Positions 50,898 through 63,092 of a stretch of DNA of 64,000 nt are shown here, one piece after another; the first letter of the stretch is position 1; every line of letters starts with the position of its first letter. The DNA is from Pseudonocardia sp. CNS-004 (lineage in GTDB: Bacteria > Actinomycetota > Actinomycetes > Mycobacteriales > Pseudonocardiaceae). The notes under the pieces were generated by a model. The model saw only the letters and a list, made by a program, of their open reading frames with translations. It was not told the DNA's origin and made no database searches. The stretch covers positions 124,001 through 188,000 of the forward strand of contig MKJV01000068.1 of NCBI GenBank assembly GCA_001942185.1, in the 5' to 3' direction. The translations under genes were made by a program, and so were the position numbers.

Positions 50898-51011
50898 GCG
50901 TGCTCACTCCTCGTGGTCGTGGACCGCCCGTGGCCGCCGCGCGGCCTCCGTCACCACTCGATGGGGTAGCGATCCGACTCCGCAGCGTGCTTCGATGCAG
51001 TCAATCCGAGA

Positions 51012-51026
51012 CGACATTCATTTTCA
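51012..51026. promoter_or_regulatory. Zur-like box upstream of the NRPS operon
   Basis: The minus strand reads TGAAAATGAATGTCG, matching TGAAAATGATTTTCA at 12 of 15 positions. It ends 13 bases before the GTG start of the first NRPS, so a bound repressor would cover the transcription start. It is the most AT-rich stretch of the region between the divergent AMP ligase and NRPS genes. Confidence 0.55.
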
Positions 51027-51039
51027 AGACGGGGCGAGA

Positions 51040-54000
51040 GTGGCACAGGACATCACCGAACCCGGAAGCGAATCCGCCCGACTCCTGCCGGACCCGCGCG
51101 GCGAGGTCGCCGCACTGCTCGAGATCGACGCCGGCGAGCTGGGCGAGGACGACGACCTGTTCGAGCTGGGGTTGGACTCCCTCACCGTGATCCGGCTGGC
51201 GTCGGGATGGCGCCACCGCGGCTACCCGGTCTCCTTCGAGGACCTGGCGGTGGAACCGACGATCCGGAGCTGGCGGGGCGTGGTCGACGCGATCGCCGCG
51301 ACCGGCGCCGCACCCCGGCCCGACGACGTGGACGTCGCCGCCCCCGGCGCCGGGACACCCTTCCCGCTGGCCCCGATGCAGCACGCCTACTGGGTCGGCC
51401 GCCAGGACGGCCAGCCCTTCGGCGGCGTCGGGTCCCACTTCTCCTTGGAGTTCGACGGCCGCGACGTCGACCCGCGGCGGCTACAGCGGGCGTTCGACGC
51501 GCTGGTGGCCCGGCACCCGATGCTGCGCGTCCGCTTCACCGCCGACGGAATGCAGCGGATCGAGGACGCGACCGGCCTGCCCACGGTCGCCGTGCGCGAC
51601 CTGCGCGAGGGCAGTGACATCGGCGGGGACGTCCCCGCGAGGCTGGCCGAGCTGCGCGAGCACATCACCCACCGGCGGTTCGACGTCTCGCGCGGTGAGG
51701 TCGTCGAGCTCGGCCTGACGCTGCTGCCCGGCGGCGCGACCCGGCTGCACGTCGACCTGGACATGATGGCCGCGGACGCGCTCAGCATGTCCGTCCTGCT
51801 CGGGGACCTCGCCCGGTTCTACCTCGGGGCCCCGCCGGAGCCCCTCGACCACGAGTTCCGCACCTTCCTCGCCGAGCGGGACGCGGGGACGGCGGGCGCC
51901 GATCGGGCCGAGCGCCGCGAGCGCGACGCGCAGTGGTGGGGCGAGCGGCTGGCGGACCTGCCCGGTCCGCCGGAGCTGCCGGTGCTGCCCGGTGCCGGGC
52001 GGCCCGGCGTGCCCGCCCGGATGGGCCGCCACCACCACCTGGTGTCGCCCGAGCACTCGGCGGCGCTGACGGCCGCCGCCCGGCGGCGCGGCCTGACCCC
52101 GGCCGCCGCGCTGGCCACGGCGTTCGCCGAGGTGGTCGCGGCGTGGAGCGGGTCACCGCGGTTCCTGCTGAACCTCCCGCTGTTCGAGCGCGAGCCGCTG
52201 CACCCGGACGTCGAGAAGCTCGTCGGGGACTTCACCGGCTCGGTCCTGCTCGACGTCGACATGGGCGGGGAGCAGGCGCTGGTCGTCCGGACCCGGGAGG
52301 TCCAGAGCCGGCTGCACGCCGTCGTCGGGCACGCGCGTACGGCGGGGTGGACGTGCTGCGCGACCTCGCCCGGCGCTCCGGGGAGCCCGTGCTGGCCCCG
52401 GTCGTCTACACCAGCGCGATCGGGCTCGGCGAGATGTATGACGACGACGTGCGCTCGTCCTTCGGTGACGCGGTCTGGGTCGGCTCGCAGAACCCGCAGG
52501 TGTGGCTCGACGCGCAGGTCCGCGAGCAGGACGGCGGGCTGCTGCTGAACTGGGACGTCCGCGAGGACGTGCTCGGCGACATCGTCCCGGCGCAGATGTT
52601 CGCCGCCTACCGCGACCTCGTGCTCCGCCTCGCAGGCGGCGAGGAACGGGTGTGGGACACCTCGGTCGGCGCGTTGCTGCCGGACCGCGCGGTGGCCGTG
52701 CGGGAGCGGGTCAACGCGACCGCGGCCGCCGTGCCCCGGCAGGCGCTGCACGCCGCCTTCTTCGCCGCGGCACGGACCGATCCCGGACGGCCCGCCGTGC
52801 TCGGCGAGCCGGGCCGGACCGGCGATGCGCTGACCTACGGCGAGCTCGCCGACCGCGCCCTGCGGCTCGCCGCGCGGCTGGCCGGGCACGGGGTACGCCC
52901 CGGGGACGCGGTCGCGATCAGCCTGCCGCGGGGCACCGACCAGGTCGTCGCGGTGCTCGGCACGCTGGCCACGGGCGCGACGTACGTCCCGATCGGCCGT
53001 GATCAGCCTCCGCTGCGGCGGACCCGGATCCTCGAGCGGGCCGAGGCGAAGGCGATGCTCGCGGAGCCGGGCGCCGAGGCCGAGGTGCCGGTGCTGTCCC
53101 CGCGCGACCTCGGCGAGCAGCCCCTGCCCGGGCCGCTGCCCGTCTCCCCCGACGACGCCGCCTACGTCCTGTTCACCTCGGGCTCGACCGGCGAGCCGAA
53201 GGGCGTGGAGGTCTCGCACGCGGCCGCCGCCAACACGATCGCCGCCATCGGCGCCCGGTTCGACGTCGGCGCGGACGACCGCACCCTGCTGGTGTCCGCG
53301 CTGGAGTTCGACCTGTCGGTCTACGACCTGTTCGCCCCGCTGTCGGTGGGCGGCGCCGTCGTCCCCCTCGCCGACGACGAGCGGCGCGATCCCGTCCGGT
53401 GGTGGGAGCTGCTCCGCCGGCACCGGGTCAGCGTGTGGAACACCGTGCCCGTGCTGCTCGACATGCTCCTCGCCGCCGCCCCCGCCGACCCGGGCGACTC
53501 GCTGCGGCTCGTGCTGCTCGGGGGTGACTGGGTGTCCCCCGAGCTCCCCGGCCGGCTGCGTGCCGTCGTCCCGGGGGCCCGGTTCGTCGCACTGGGCGGG
53601 ATGACCGAGGCCGCGATCCACTCGACCGTCCAGGAGGTGCCCGGCGCGCCGGACCCGGACTGGCGGGCGGTGCCGTGGGGCGTCCCACTCGCCGGCGTCC
53701 GATGTCGGGTCGTCGACGGCCGCGGCCGGGACCGGCCCGACCTCGTGACCGGTGAGCTCTGGGTCGGCGGCGCGAGCGTCGCCCGCGGCTACCGCGGCGA
53801 CCCCGAGCGGACGGCCGACCGCTTCGTGACCCGCGACGGCGTGCGCTGGTACCGCACCGGTGACCTCGCCCGCTACCTGCCCGACGGCACCCTCGACTTC
53901 CTCGGCCGCGCCGACCACCAGGTCAAGGTGCGCGGCCACCGCATCGAGCTCGGCGAGATCGAGTCAGCGCTGGAGACCCACCCTGCGGTGCGCCGCGCGG

Positions 54001-57000
54001 TCGCGGTCGTGATCGGGACGGGCTCGGGCGCCCGGCTCGCCGCCCTCGTCGAGGCCACCACGCCGGTGTCCGCGCAGGAGCTGCGCGACCGGCAGGCCGA
54101 GCTGCTCCCGCCCCCGATGGTCTGCGAGACCGTCGAGGTGCGCGACGCGCTGCCCCTGACCCCCAACGGCAAGCCGGACCGGGCCGCCGTCGTCCGGCTG
54201 CTCGCGGCGGCCGGCCCGGTGACCACCGGGGGCGAGCCGCGCGCGGGCCGGTCGAGCAGCGCCTCGCCGCCGTCTGGGCGGAGCTGCTCGACGTGCCTGC
54301 CGTGCACCGCAGCGACAGCTTCTTCACCCTCGGCGGGGACTCGCTGCTCGCCACCCGGCTGGTCGCGCGCCTGGCCGCCGACGGGATTGCGGGGCCCGGC
54401 TCGGTGCGCTGTTCGGCTCCCCGCGGCTCGCCGACTTCGCCGCCGACCTGCAGCTCGCGGAGCCGACCACGGTCGCCCCGCAGGCACGCCGATCGTGGCG
54501 GATCCCGGGAACCGGCACGAGCCGTTCCCCGGCACGGACGTCCAGGCGGCGTACTGGCTCGGCCGCGATCCCGCGTTCACCCTCGGGGGCGTGGGGACCT
54601 GGCAGTACGCCGAGTTCGACGGGGTGGATGTCGACGTCCCCCGGCTGGAGCGGGCCTGGGACCGGCTCGTCGCGCGCCACGAGATGCTGCGCGCGTCCTC
54701 GACCCGGACGGCCGGCACCGCATCCTGCGCGACGTGCCGCCCACCCGGATCGCCGTACGTGACGTGTCCGGGGACGGGGTGGACGCCGGCGAGCGGGCCT
54801 GTGCCGAGCTGCGCGCGGAGTGCTCGCACCGGCTGCTCGACCTCACCGCCTGGCCGCTGCACGAGCTGCGCGCGGTCCGGTACACCGGCGCCGACGGCGA
54901 GGTCCGGACCCGGCTCGCGATCGGGCTCGACTACATCCTCTTCGACGCACTGTCGATCATGACCCTGTTCACCGAGCTCGACCTCCTCTACGCCGACCCG
55001 GTGGCGCACCTCGAGCCGATCACGCTGTCGTTCCGGGACTACGTCCTGCAGGTCGCACCGGAACCCCCGGCCGTCGAGCGGGCCCAGGAGCACTGGCGGG
55101 CCCGGCTCGCCGAGCTCCCCGAACCCCCGCAGCTCCCGCTGCGGATCGACCCCGCGGACCTGCAGCGCCCGCGCTTCACCCGCCGCCGCCGCGACCTGCC
55201 GGCCGAGCGCTGGTCGGAGCTGGTCCGCCGCGCCAGGCAGAAGGGCTGACCCCCTCGACGGTGCTGCTCGCGGCCTACGCCGAGGTGCTCGGCGCCTGGA
55301 GCGGGTCGTCCGCGCTGACCGTCACGCTCACCCTGTTCGACCGCAGGCCCGTCCACGACGACGTCTTCCGGGTGCTCGGCGACTTCACCTCGCTGACGCT
55401 CGCCGGGTACCGGCCCGACCCCGCGGCCGGGTGGCTCGCGGCGGCCCACGCGCTGCAACGGCGCCTCGGCGAGGACCTCGACCACCGCGACGTCTCCCCC
55501 TCGTGGCTGCTGCGTGAGCTCGCCACCCGGACCGGGACCCTCGACGCGGCGGTGCCGGTGGTCTTCACCAGCGCCCTCGGCGTCGGCGACCAGGCGACGC
55601 CGGTGTCGATGGACATGTCGCCCGGCTTCCCGGAACGGGTCTTCGGCATCTCGCAGTCGCCGCAGGTGAGCCTGGACAACCAGGTGCTGGAGTCCGCGGA
55701 CGGGCTGCAGGTGACCTGGGACGCCGTCGAGGAGCTGTTCCACGCGGGCGTGCTCGACGCCATGTTCGACGCTACCACCTGCTGCTGGAACACCTCGCGA
55801 CCGCGGACTGGCACGCGCCGCTGCCCGACCTGCTGCCGCCGGCGCAGCGGGCCGTCCGCGAGCGGGTCAACGCGACCGACGCCGACATCCCGGCCGGGCT
55901 GCTGCACGCCCCTTCTTCGACGGCGCCACCGCCCGCCCCGACGCGCCGGCCCTGATCGCCGAGAACGTCTCGGTGACCCACGGCGAGCTCGCCGACCGCG
56001 CCCTGCGCGTGGCGGCCGGGCTGGTCGAGCGGGGCGTGCGGCCCGGCGACGCGGTGACCGTCACCCTGCCCAAGGGGCCCGAGCAGGCCGTCGCGGTGCT
56101 GGGGGTGCTCGCCGCGGGCGCGCGTACGTGCCAGTCGGGGTCGACCAGCCGCCGCGCCGGCGCGCACAGGTGCACCAGGCCGCGCGGGCCCGCGCGGCGA
56201 TCACCGATCTGGGCCCGTTGCTCGCCGCGGAGCCGCTCGCCCGGCCTGTCGCCGTCTCGCCCGACGCACCGGCCTACGTGATCTTCACGTCCGGGTCCAC
56301 CGGCACCCCCAAGGGCGTCCAGGTCCGGCACAGCGCGGCAGGCAACACCGTCGCGGACGTGACCACGCGCTTCGGGATCGGCCCGGCGGACCGGGTGCTC
56401 GGGGTGTCCGCCCTCGACTTCGACCTCTCGGTCTACGACCTGTTCGGCTTGCTCGGCGCGGGCGGGGCGGTGGTGTTCCCGGCCGAGGACGAGCGCCGCG
56501 ACGCGGCCCGCTGGCGCGATCTCGCGCAGACGCACGGGGTGACCGTGTGGAACTCGGTGCCCGTGCTGCTGGAGATGCTGCTGGTCGCGGGCCTGCCCTC
56601 GACGCTGCGGCTGGCCCTGGTGTCCGGGGACTGGGTGCCCGTCGACCTGCCGGACCGAGCCGCGGCGGCCGGCATCCGGCTCATCGCGATGGGCGGCGCC
56701 ACCGAGGGCGCGATCTGGTCCAACGCGGTCGACGCCACCGCGCTGCCCACCGGCTGGGCCGCCGGGCGCGACAGCGGTGCCTGGGGTTCGGTGCCCTACG
56801 GCTTCCCGCTGGCCAACCAGCGCTACCGCGTCGTCGGCGAGGACGGGCGGGACCGGCCGGACTGGGTACCCGGTGAGCTGTGGATCGGCGGCCGCGGTGT
56901 CGCCGACGGCTACCGGGGCGACCCGGAGCGGACCGCGGAGCGCTTCGTCACCCGCGACGGGCTGCGCTGGTACCGCACCGGCGACGTCGGCCGCTACCGC

Positions 57001-57624
57001 CCGGACGGGATGCTCGAGTTCCTCGGCCGGGCGGACCAGCAGGTCAAGATCGGCGGACATCGGCTGGAGCTCGGCGAGGTCGAGACCGCGCTGGCCGAGC
57101 ACCCGCGGATCGACCGCGCCGCCGTCGTCGCCGTCGGGCCGCGGCAGGCGCGCAGGTTGCACGCCTTCCTCGTCGGTGATCCCGGGCCGGACCTGGACGC
57201 GTTCCTGACGGAGCGGCTGCCGACGCACGCCGTCCCGCCGCGCCGCACCGTGCTCGACGCGCTCCCGCTCACCGCGAACGGCAAGATCGACCGCGCCGAG
57301 CTCGCGGCGCGGGCCGAGGCGGACGGCGTCGCGACCGGCGCGGCCCCGGACGGCGAGCTCGAGATCGGCATCGCCCGGCTGTGGGCCGAGCTGCTGGAGC
57401 TGCCCGCCGCGCCGCTCCCCGCCCGCGACGTCGCCTTCTTCGCCCTCGGCGGATCGAGCCTCACGACGTTGCGGCTGCTCGCCGCGGTGTCGATGAGGTT
57501 CGGCGCCGAGATCCCCGCACGCCGATTCCTCGCGGCCCCCACCGTGGCGGCACTCGCCGCGGACGTGCGGACCGCCATCGCAGACGCAGACGCAGACGCA
57601 GACGAGGAGACCGGAAGCGTATGA
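51040..57624 (+). CDS. NRPS 1: ArCP-Cy-A-PCP-Cy-A-PCP (several frame changes)
   Basis: About 2,190 residues. Domain order: aryl carrier ([16 protein letters not shown], ~51110-51300); Cy1 with the cyclisation motif DMMAADALS (~51360-52640); A1 ([36 protein letters not shown]; ~52830-54210); PCP1 ([14 protein letters not shown]); Cy2 with DYILFDALS (~54520-55880); A2 ([26 protein letters not shown]; ~55960-57310); PCP2 ([14 protein letters not shown]). A2 has the DLYN...IW pattern of cysteine domains. A1 starts the same way but has IH instead of IW. Frame changes occur near 52350, 54250, 54400-54480, 54705, 55230, 55775, 55910 and 56125 with domains continuous across them. It makes a salicyl-bis(thiazoline)-type chain. 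Confidence 0.88.
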
Positions 57625-60600
57625 ACGTCGCCGAGCTGATCGACGACCTCGAGTCCTCGGGTATCCGGCTGTGGGCCGAGGCCGACCAGATCCGGTTCCG
57701 CGCCCCTCGCGGGACCATGACCGACGAGCGCCGGGCCCGCGTGCGCGCGCACCGCGACGAGCTCCTCGCGCACCTGTCCGGCGCTGCCACCGTCCGGGCC
57801 GAGCCCGACCCGGCCGCGCGCCACGAGCCTTCCCGCTCACCGACATCCAGGCCGCGTACCTGGTCGGACGGGGAGAGGGCTACCCGTGGGGCGGCACCGC
57901 CTGCCACGCCTACGTGGAGCTGGAGCACGCGGGCACCGACCTCGACCCGGACCGGCTGGCCGCCGCCTGGGCGACCCTGGCCGACCGGCACGACATGCTC
58001 CGCGCGGTCGTGCACCCCGACGGCGTGGCCCAGGTCCGGGAGACCGGGGAGGCCACGGTCGTCGTGCGTGACCTCCGGGAGGCCGCACCCACCGACGTCG
58101 AGGCAGCGCTGGAGGCCACTCGCACCGAGCTCGACCACCGCGTCGGCGACCCGGCGACCCTGCCGCTGTGCCTGCTCCGGCTGACCCGGTGTCCCGACCG
58201 GACGGTCCTGCACCTGTCGGTCGACCTGCTCGTCGTGGACTTCACGAGCCTGCAACTGCTACTCGCCGAGCTGGCCGCGGGGTACGCCGGGACCGCAGAT
58301 CTCGAGCCGCTCGGCCTGACGTTCCGGGACTACGTCCTCGCCTGCCGCGGGCTCGCCGAGAGCCCGCAGGCCGATCGCGACCGCGCCTACTGGCGCGGCC
58401 GCGACCTGCCGCCCGCCCCCGAGCTTCCCGTGACCGGCGACGGGACCGAGCGGCCGGTCCGGTTCACCCGCCGCGAGCTCGTCCTCGACGCCGCCGACTG
58501 GGCCCGACTGCGCGAGCGCGCCACCCGGCACGGGGTCACCCCGTCCGGCGCGCTGCTCACCGCCTACGCCGAGGTCGTCGGCCGGTGGAGCCGCCATCCC
58601 CGCTTCACCGTCACGGTCCCGACGTTCACCCGGCACCCGGTCCACCCGGACGTCGACCGGCTGGTCGGCGACTTCACCGCCGTCGAGCTGCTGGAGGTGG
58701 ACCTCACCGAGGCGATGCCCTTCGCCGGGCGGGCCCGCGAGCTCGGCGCCCGGCTGCTGGAGGACCTGGCGCACCCACTGCACACCGGAAGCGAGGTCCT
58801 CGCCGAGATGACCCGCGCCGCGGGCGCGAGCGCAGGCGGGCTGCTCATGCCGGTCGTGTTCACCAGCGCCCTCGACTCGGCCGCGGGAACCGCAGGCCCC
58901 GCGTCCGGAGGGTTCCGGGTGACGCGAGCGATCACCCAGACCCCGCAGGTGTGGATCGACTGCCAGGTGCTGGAGCGGGACGGCGGCGTCGTCGTCAGCT
59001 GGGACTGCCGCGAGGGGGTGTTCCCCGACGGCCTGCTCGACGACGCGTTCGAGGCCTTCGCCGACGTCGTCACCCGGCTGGTCGATCCGGGGTCCGATGC
59101 CCTCTGGGGCGACGACGACCCGGTCCGGCTCCCCGCGGGCCAAGCGGCCATCCGGGAGAGCATCGACGCGACCGGGGCCCCGGTGCCACCCGGCCTGCTG
59201 CACGAGCCCGTGCTCGCCCGCGCCGCCGCCCACCCCGACGACGTCGCCGTCGTCGACGTCACGGGTCCGACGACCTACGGGGAGCTCGCCGCGCGGGCGT
59301 CCGCGGTCGCCGCGCTGCTGCGCGCCCGCGGCGTCGAGCGAGGTGAGCTCGTGGCCGTCCTGATGGACAAGGGGGTCGAGCAGGTGGTGGGCGTCCTCGG
59401 CGTCCTGCTGGCCGGCGGGGCCTACCTCCCCATCGAGCCGAACCAGCCCGCGGCGCGGCGCAACGCGATCGTCGACGACGGCGGGGTCCGGGTTGCGCTG
59501 ACCCAGTCCTGGCTGGTCGACGCCGTGCGCGACGGCTCGCCGGAGCTGGGCCTCGTCGCCGTCGACGCCCTGCCTGCCGGCGGTGCGCGCATCCCGGAAC
59601 CGGTGGCCACGGCGCCGGGCGACCTCGCCTACGTCATCTACACCTCCGGGTCCACGGGCAGCCCGAAGGGCGTGATGATCAGCCACGAGGCGGCGCTGAA
59701 CACCGTCGTCGACGTGACCTCGCGCTTCGCGGTCGGGCCCGCGGACCGCGTGCTCGGGCTCGCCGCGCTCGGCTTCGACCTGTCGGTGTACGACGTGTTC
59801 GGCACCCTCGCCGCGGGCGGCACCCTGGTGCTGCCCGACCCGGCCCGTCGCGGCGACCGTCGCACTGGGCGGAGCTGGTCGCCGAGCACGGCGTCACGGT
59901 CTGGAACTCCGTGCCGGGGCAGCTGCAGATGCTGCACGACCACCTGCCGCCCGGCGCGGGCGCGGGGCTCGCCTCGCTGCGGGTGGCGATGCTGTCCGGC
60001 GACTGGATCCCCGTCACGCTGCCGGACCAGGTCCGCGCGCTGGTGCCCGGCCTGGCCGTGCACAGCCTGGGCGGCGCCACCGAGGGCGCGATCTGGTCGA
60101 TCCACCACCCGGTGGGGAAGGTCGACCCGGCCTGGCCGAGCATCCCGTACGGCACGCCGATGGCCAACCAGACGCTGCGCGCCCTCGACCACCGGCTCCG
60201 CCCCTGCCCGGACTGGGTGGTCGGCGAGCTGTACATCGGCGGCACCGGCGTGGCGCTCGGCTACCGGGGCGACCCGGAGCGGACGGCCGCGCGGTTCGGG
60301 GTGCACCCGCGCACCGGCGAGCGGATCTACCGCACCGGCGACCTGGGCCGCCACATCGGCGCCGGGACGCCCGCGGCCAGGCGCGCTGGAGTTCCTGGGC
60401 CGGGAGGACACCCAGGTCAAGATCCGGGGCTACCGGATCGAGCTGGCCGAGGTCGAGGCCGCACTCCACACCCACGACGACGTCGCGACCGCCGCCGTGC
60501 TCGTCGACAGCGACACCTTCTCCGGCCACCGCCTCGCCGCGTTCGTGGCTCCCGCACGGATCACCCCGCCCGCCCCGGACACCCGCCCCGCCGACGCCGC

Positions 60601-63092
60601 CCGGGCCGCCGGTGAGCCGTTGCCGGAGGAACGTGCGCAGCGGCTCCGCGCGTTCACCGCGGACCTCGACGAGGCCGCGCTCGACGCGATGGCCGCCACC
60701 CTGCGGGCGGCGCTCGCCGACGGCCCGCGCACCGCGGAGCAGGTCTGCGCGGCGGTGAACGCCGTGCCGCGCCACCACCGGATCGTCCGACGCTGGCTCC
60801 GGGCGCTCGTGGCGGCCGGCCGGCTCACGCGCACGGCGGACGGCGCCTACGCCGGCCTCGCCGGGTCCGACGCCCCACGCTTCGACGACCTGGCCGCGGC
60901 CGAGCGCGAGCTCGGCTGGAGCGCCGACCTGCTCGACCACGTGCGCGCCTGCGCCGCGGCGCTGCCCGGGCTGCTCGACGGCTCGGTCCCGATCGCCGGC
61001 CTGCTCTTCCCGGCGCCCCCGCCGACGCGGTGCGCGCGGCCTACCGCGACAACCTCGCCGTCCGCGGGCTCAACACCGCCGCCGCGGCCGCCGTGGCAGA
61101 GCTTGCGCGCACCCGGGCCGGGGGTCCGCTGCGCGTCCTGGAAATCGGCGCGGGCGTCGGCGGCGCGACGGCCGAGCTGGTGCCCGCGTTGGCCGGGCTC
61201 GACGTCGAGTACCTGGTCACCGACCCGTCTCCGTTCTTCGTCGCCGAGGCGAGGGAGCGGTTCGCCGACCACCCGTGGGTGCGGCACGCCCGCCTCGACC
61301 ACGACGGCGACCTGCGCGCGCAGGGGATGGCGCCGCACGGCGTCGACGTGATCGTCGCCGGGAACGCGCTGCACCGCTGCACCGACCTGCCCGCGGTGCT
61401 CGGCCGGCTCACCGAGCTGCTCACGCCCGGCGGCCGGCTCGTGCTCGTCGAGCAGACCCGGGACGACTCGCCCGCGCTGATGACCTCGATGGAGTTCCTG
61501 GAGGCGCTCGCGGGCGAGCCGGTGGACGGGCGCCGCGCGTCCGACGGTGTGTTCGTCGACGCCGACGGCTGGACGGCGCTCCTCGACGCCGCGGGGGCCC
61601 GCACCGAGCTCGTCCTCCCCGAGCCCGGCAGCGCGCTGGCGGGCCTCGGCCAGCGCCTGGTGAGCGCGGTCGTCAAGGAGGACCGCGCCCGCGCCGACGT
61701 CGGCGTGCTGACCCGGCACCTCGCCGACCGGCTGCCCGAGTACATGATCCCGGCGCACTGGCAGGTGCTCGATGCGCTGCCGCACACCGCCAACGGCAAG
61801 GTCGACCGCGCCGCACTGCACGCGCTGCTGCCCTCGGGAGAGACCGGCGAGCCGGTCACGGGCTCCGGCGAACCCCGCGACGACCGGGAGCGGGAACTCG
61901 CCGCGCTGTGGGCCGAGCTGCTCGACCGCGACCGGGTCGGCCGCGACGAGGACTTCTTCTCCCTCGGTGGCGACTCGCTGCTGGTCGCCCGGCTCGTCGG
62001 CAGGCTCCGCGAGAGCGAGCCCGCGCTCGTCGAGATCGAGTGGGACGTGGTGCTGCGCCACCTGCTGCACCGCCCGACCGTCGCCGGGCTCGCCGAGTAC
62101 CTGGCCGGGCTCGACGGCGCCGGCTCCGCTGCCACGGAGCCTGCCGGGCCGTCAGTCCGGTGGTCCCGCTCAACGGGCCGGACGCCGCGGACGTCACGAC
62201 CGTGCTCGTGCACGCGGGCGTCGGGACGATCATGCCGTACCGGGCGCTGGTCACCGAGATCCGCAGGCGTGCCGCGGGGACGGGCAGGCTGGTCGGGATC
62301 GAGGTGCCGGACCTGGACGCCTTCCTCGACGCCGAGCCTGCCGGGCTCATCGAGCGGATGGCCGCCGAGTACGCCCGCGCGCTGCTCGCCACCGGCGAAC
62401 AGCGCTTCCACGTCGTCGGGTACTGCCTCGGCGGGCTCGTCGCCACCGAGGTCGCCCGCACGCTGACCGAGGCGGGCGCGGACGTCGCGTCGTTCACCGC
62501 CATCAGCAGCCACGCGCCCGCGTTCCGGCTCGAGGACGAGCTGCTGTCGGAGTACTCCTTCGCGGTGATGATGGGCATCGACGCGGTGACGCTCGGCTTC
62601 CCCGCCGACGCCGAGCTGTTCACCGCCGCGGCCCAGGAGGTGCTCGCACACTCCCCCGGTGTGATGCCGGACGGCGCGATCGCCGCCCTGGGCGGGGAGT
62701 ACGAGGAGGTCTCGGCCTGCTTCCGACGCCTCGCCGGGGTGCCGCGGGCGCAGCGGGTGAGCCGGATGTGCGACGCGGTGCCGCCGTCGGTCGGCACCTT
62801 CACCCCGGCCCAGCTCCTGCGCATGTTCCGCACGTTCCGCCAGAGCGTCTTCGCGATCACGCGGTACCGGGCCGATCCTTACGCGGGCGATGTCGCCTTC
62901 CTCCGGCACGCGGGCCCGTACCCGTTCCCGGGCAGCCGCAGCAGCGTCACCCGGTACTGGGAGGAGCTGACGCTGGGCGACCTCACCGTCACCGACATCG
63001 GCGGCGACCACTTCACCTGCCTCGGCGACGACCACGTGCCCTCGATCCTCGGGCACCTGGTCGACCTGACCGGCGGCGAGGTGCTCGCGTGA
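57621..63092 (+). CDS. NRPS 2: TubC dock-Cy-A(MT)-PCP-TE (several frame changes)
   Basis: About 1,820 residues. It begins with a TubC-type N-terminal docking domain ([20 protein letters not shown]), then Cy3 with DLLVVDFTS (~57830-59150), A3 ([37 protein letters not shown], a cysteine-like pattern), a methyltransferase embedded before the last A motif (LEIGAGVGGATAELVP, ~61020-61680), the A10 Lys in LPHTANGKVDRAAL, PCP3 (FFSLGGDSLLVARL) and a thioesterase (~62160-63092) with GYCLGG, Cys replacing the usual Ser. Frame changes lie near 57830, 59850, 60370, 61015 and 62155. It overlaps NRPS 1 (ATGA) and adds and methylates the last cysteine before release. Confidence 0.9.

Noticed and set aside
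51012..51026. Fur/DmdR iron box upstream of the NRPS
   Set aside because: The TGAAAATGA core fits Zur better than the TTAGGTTAGSCTAACCTAA iron-box pattern, which is seen instead at 37660.
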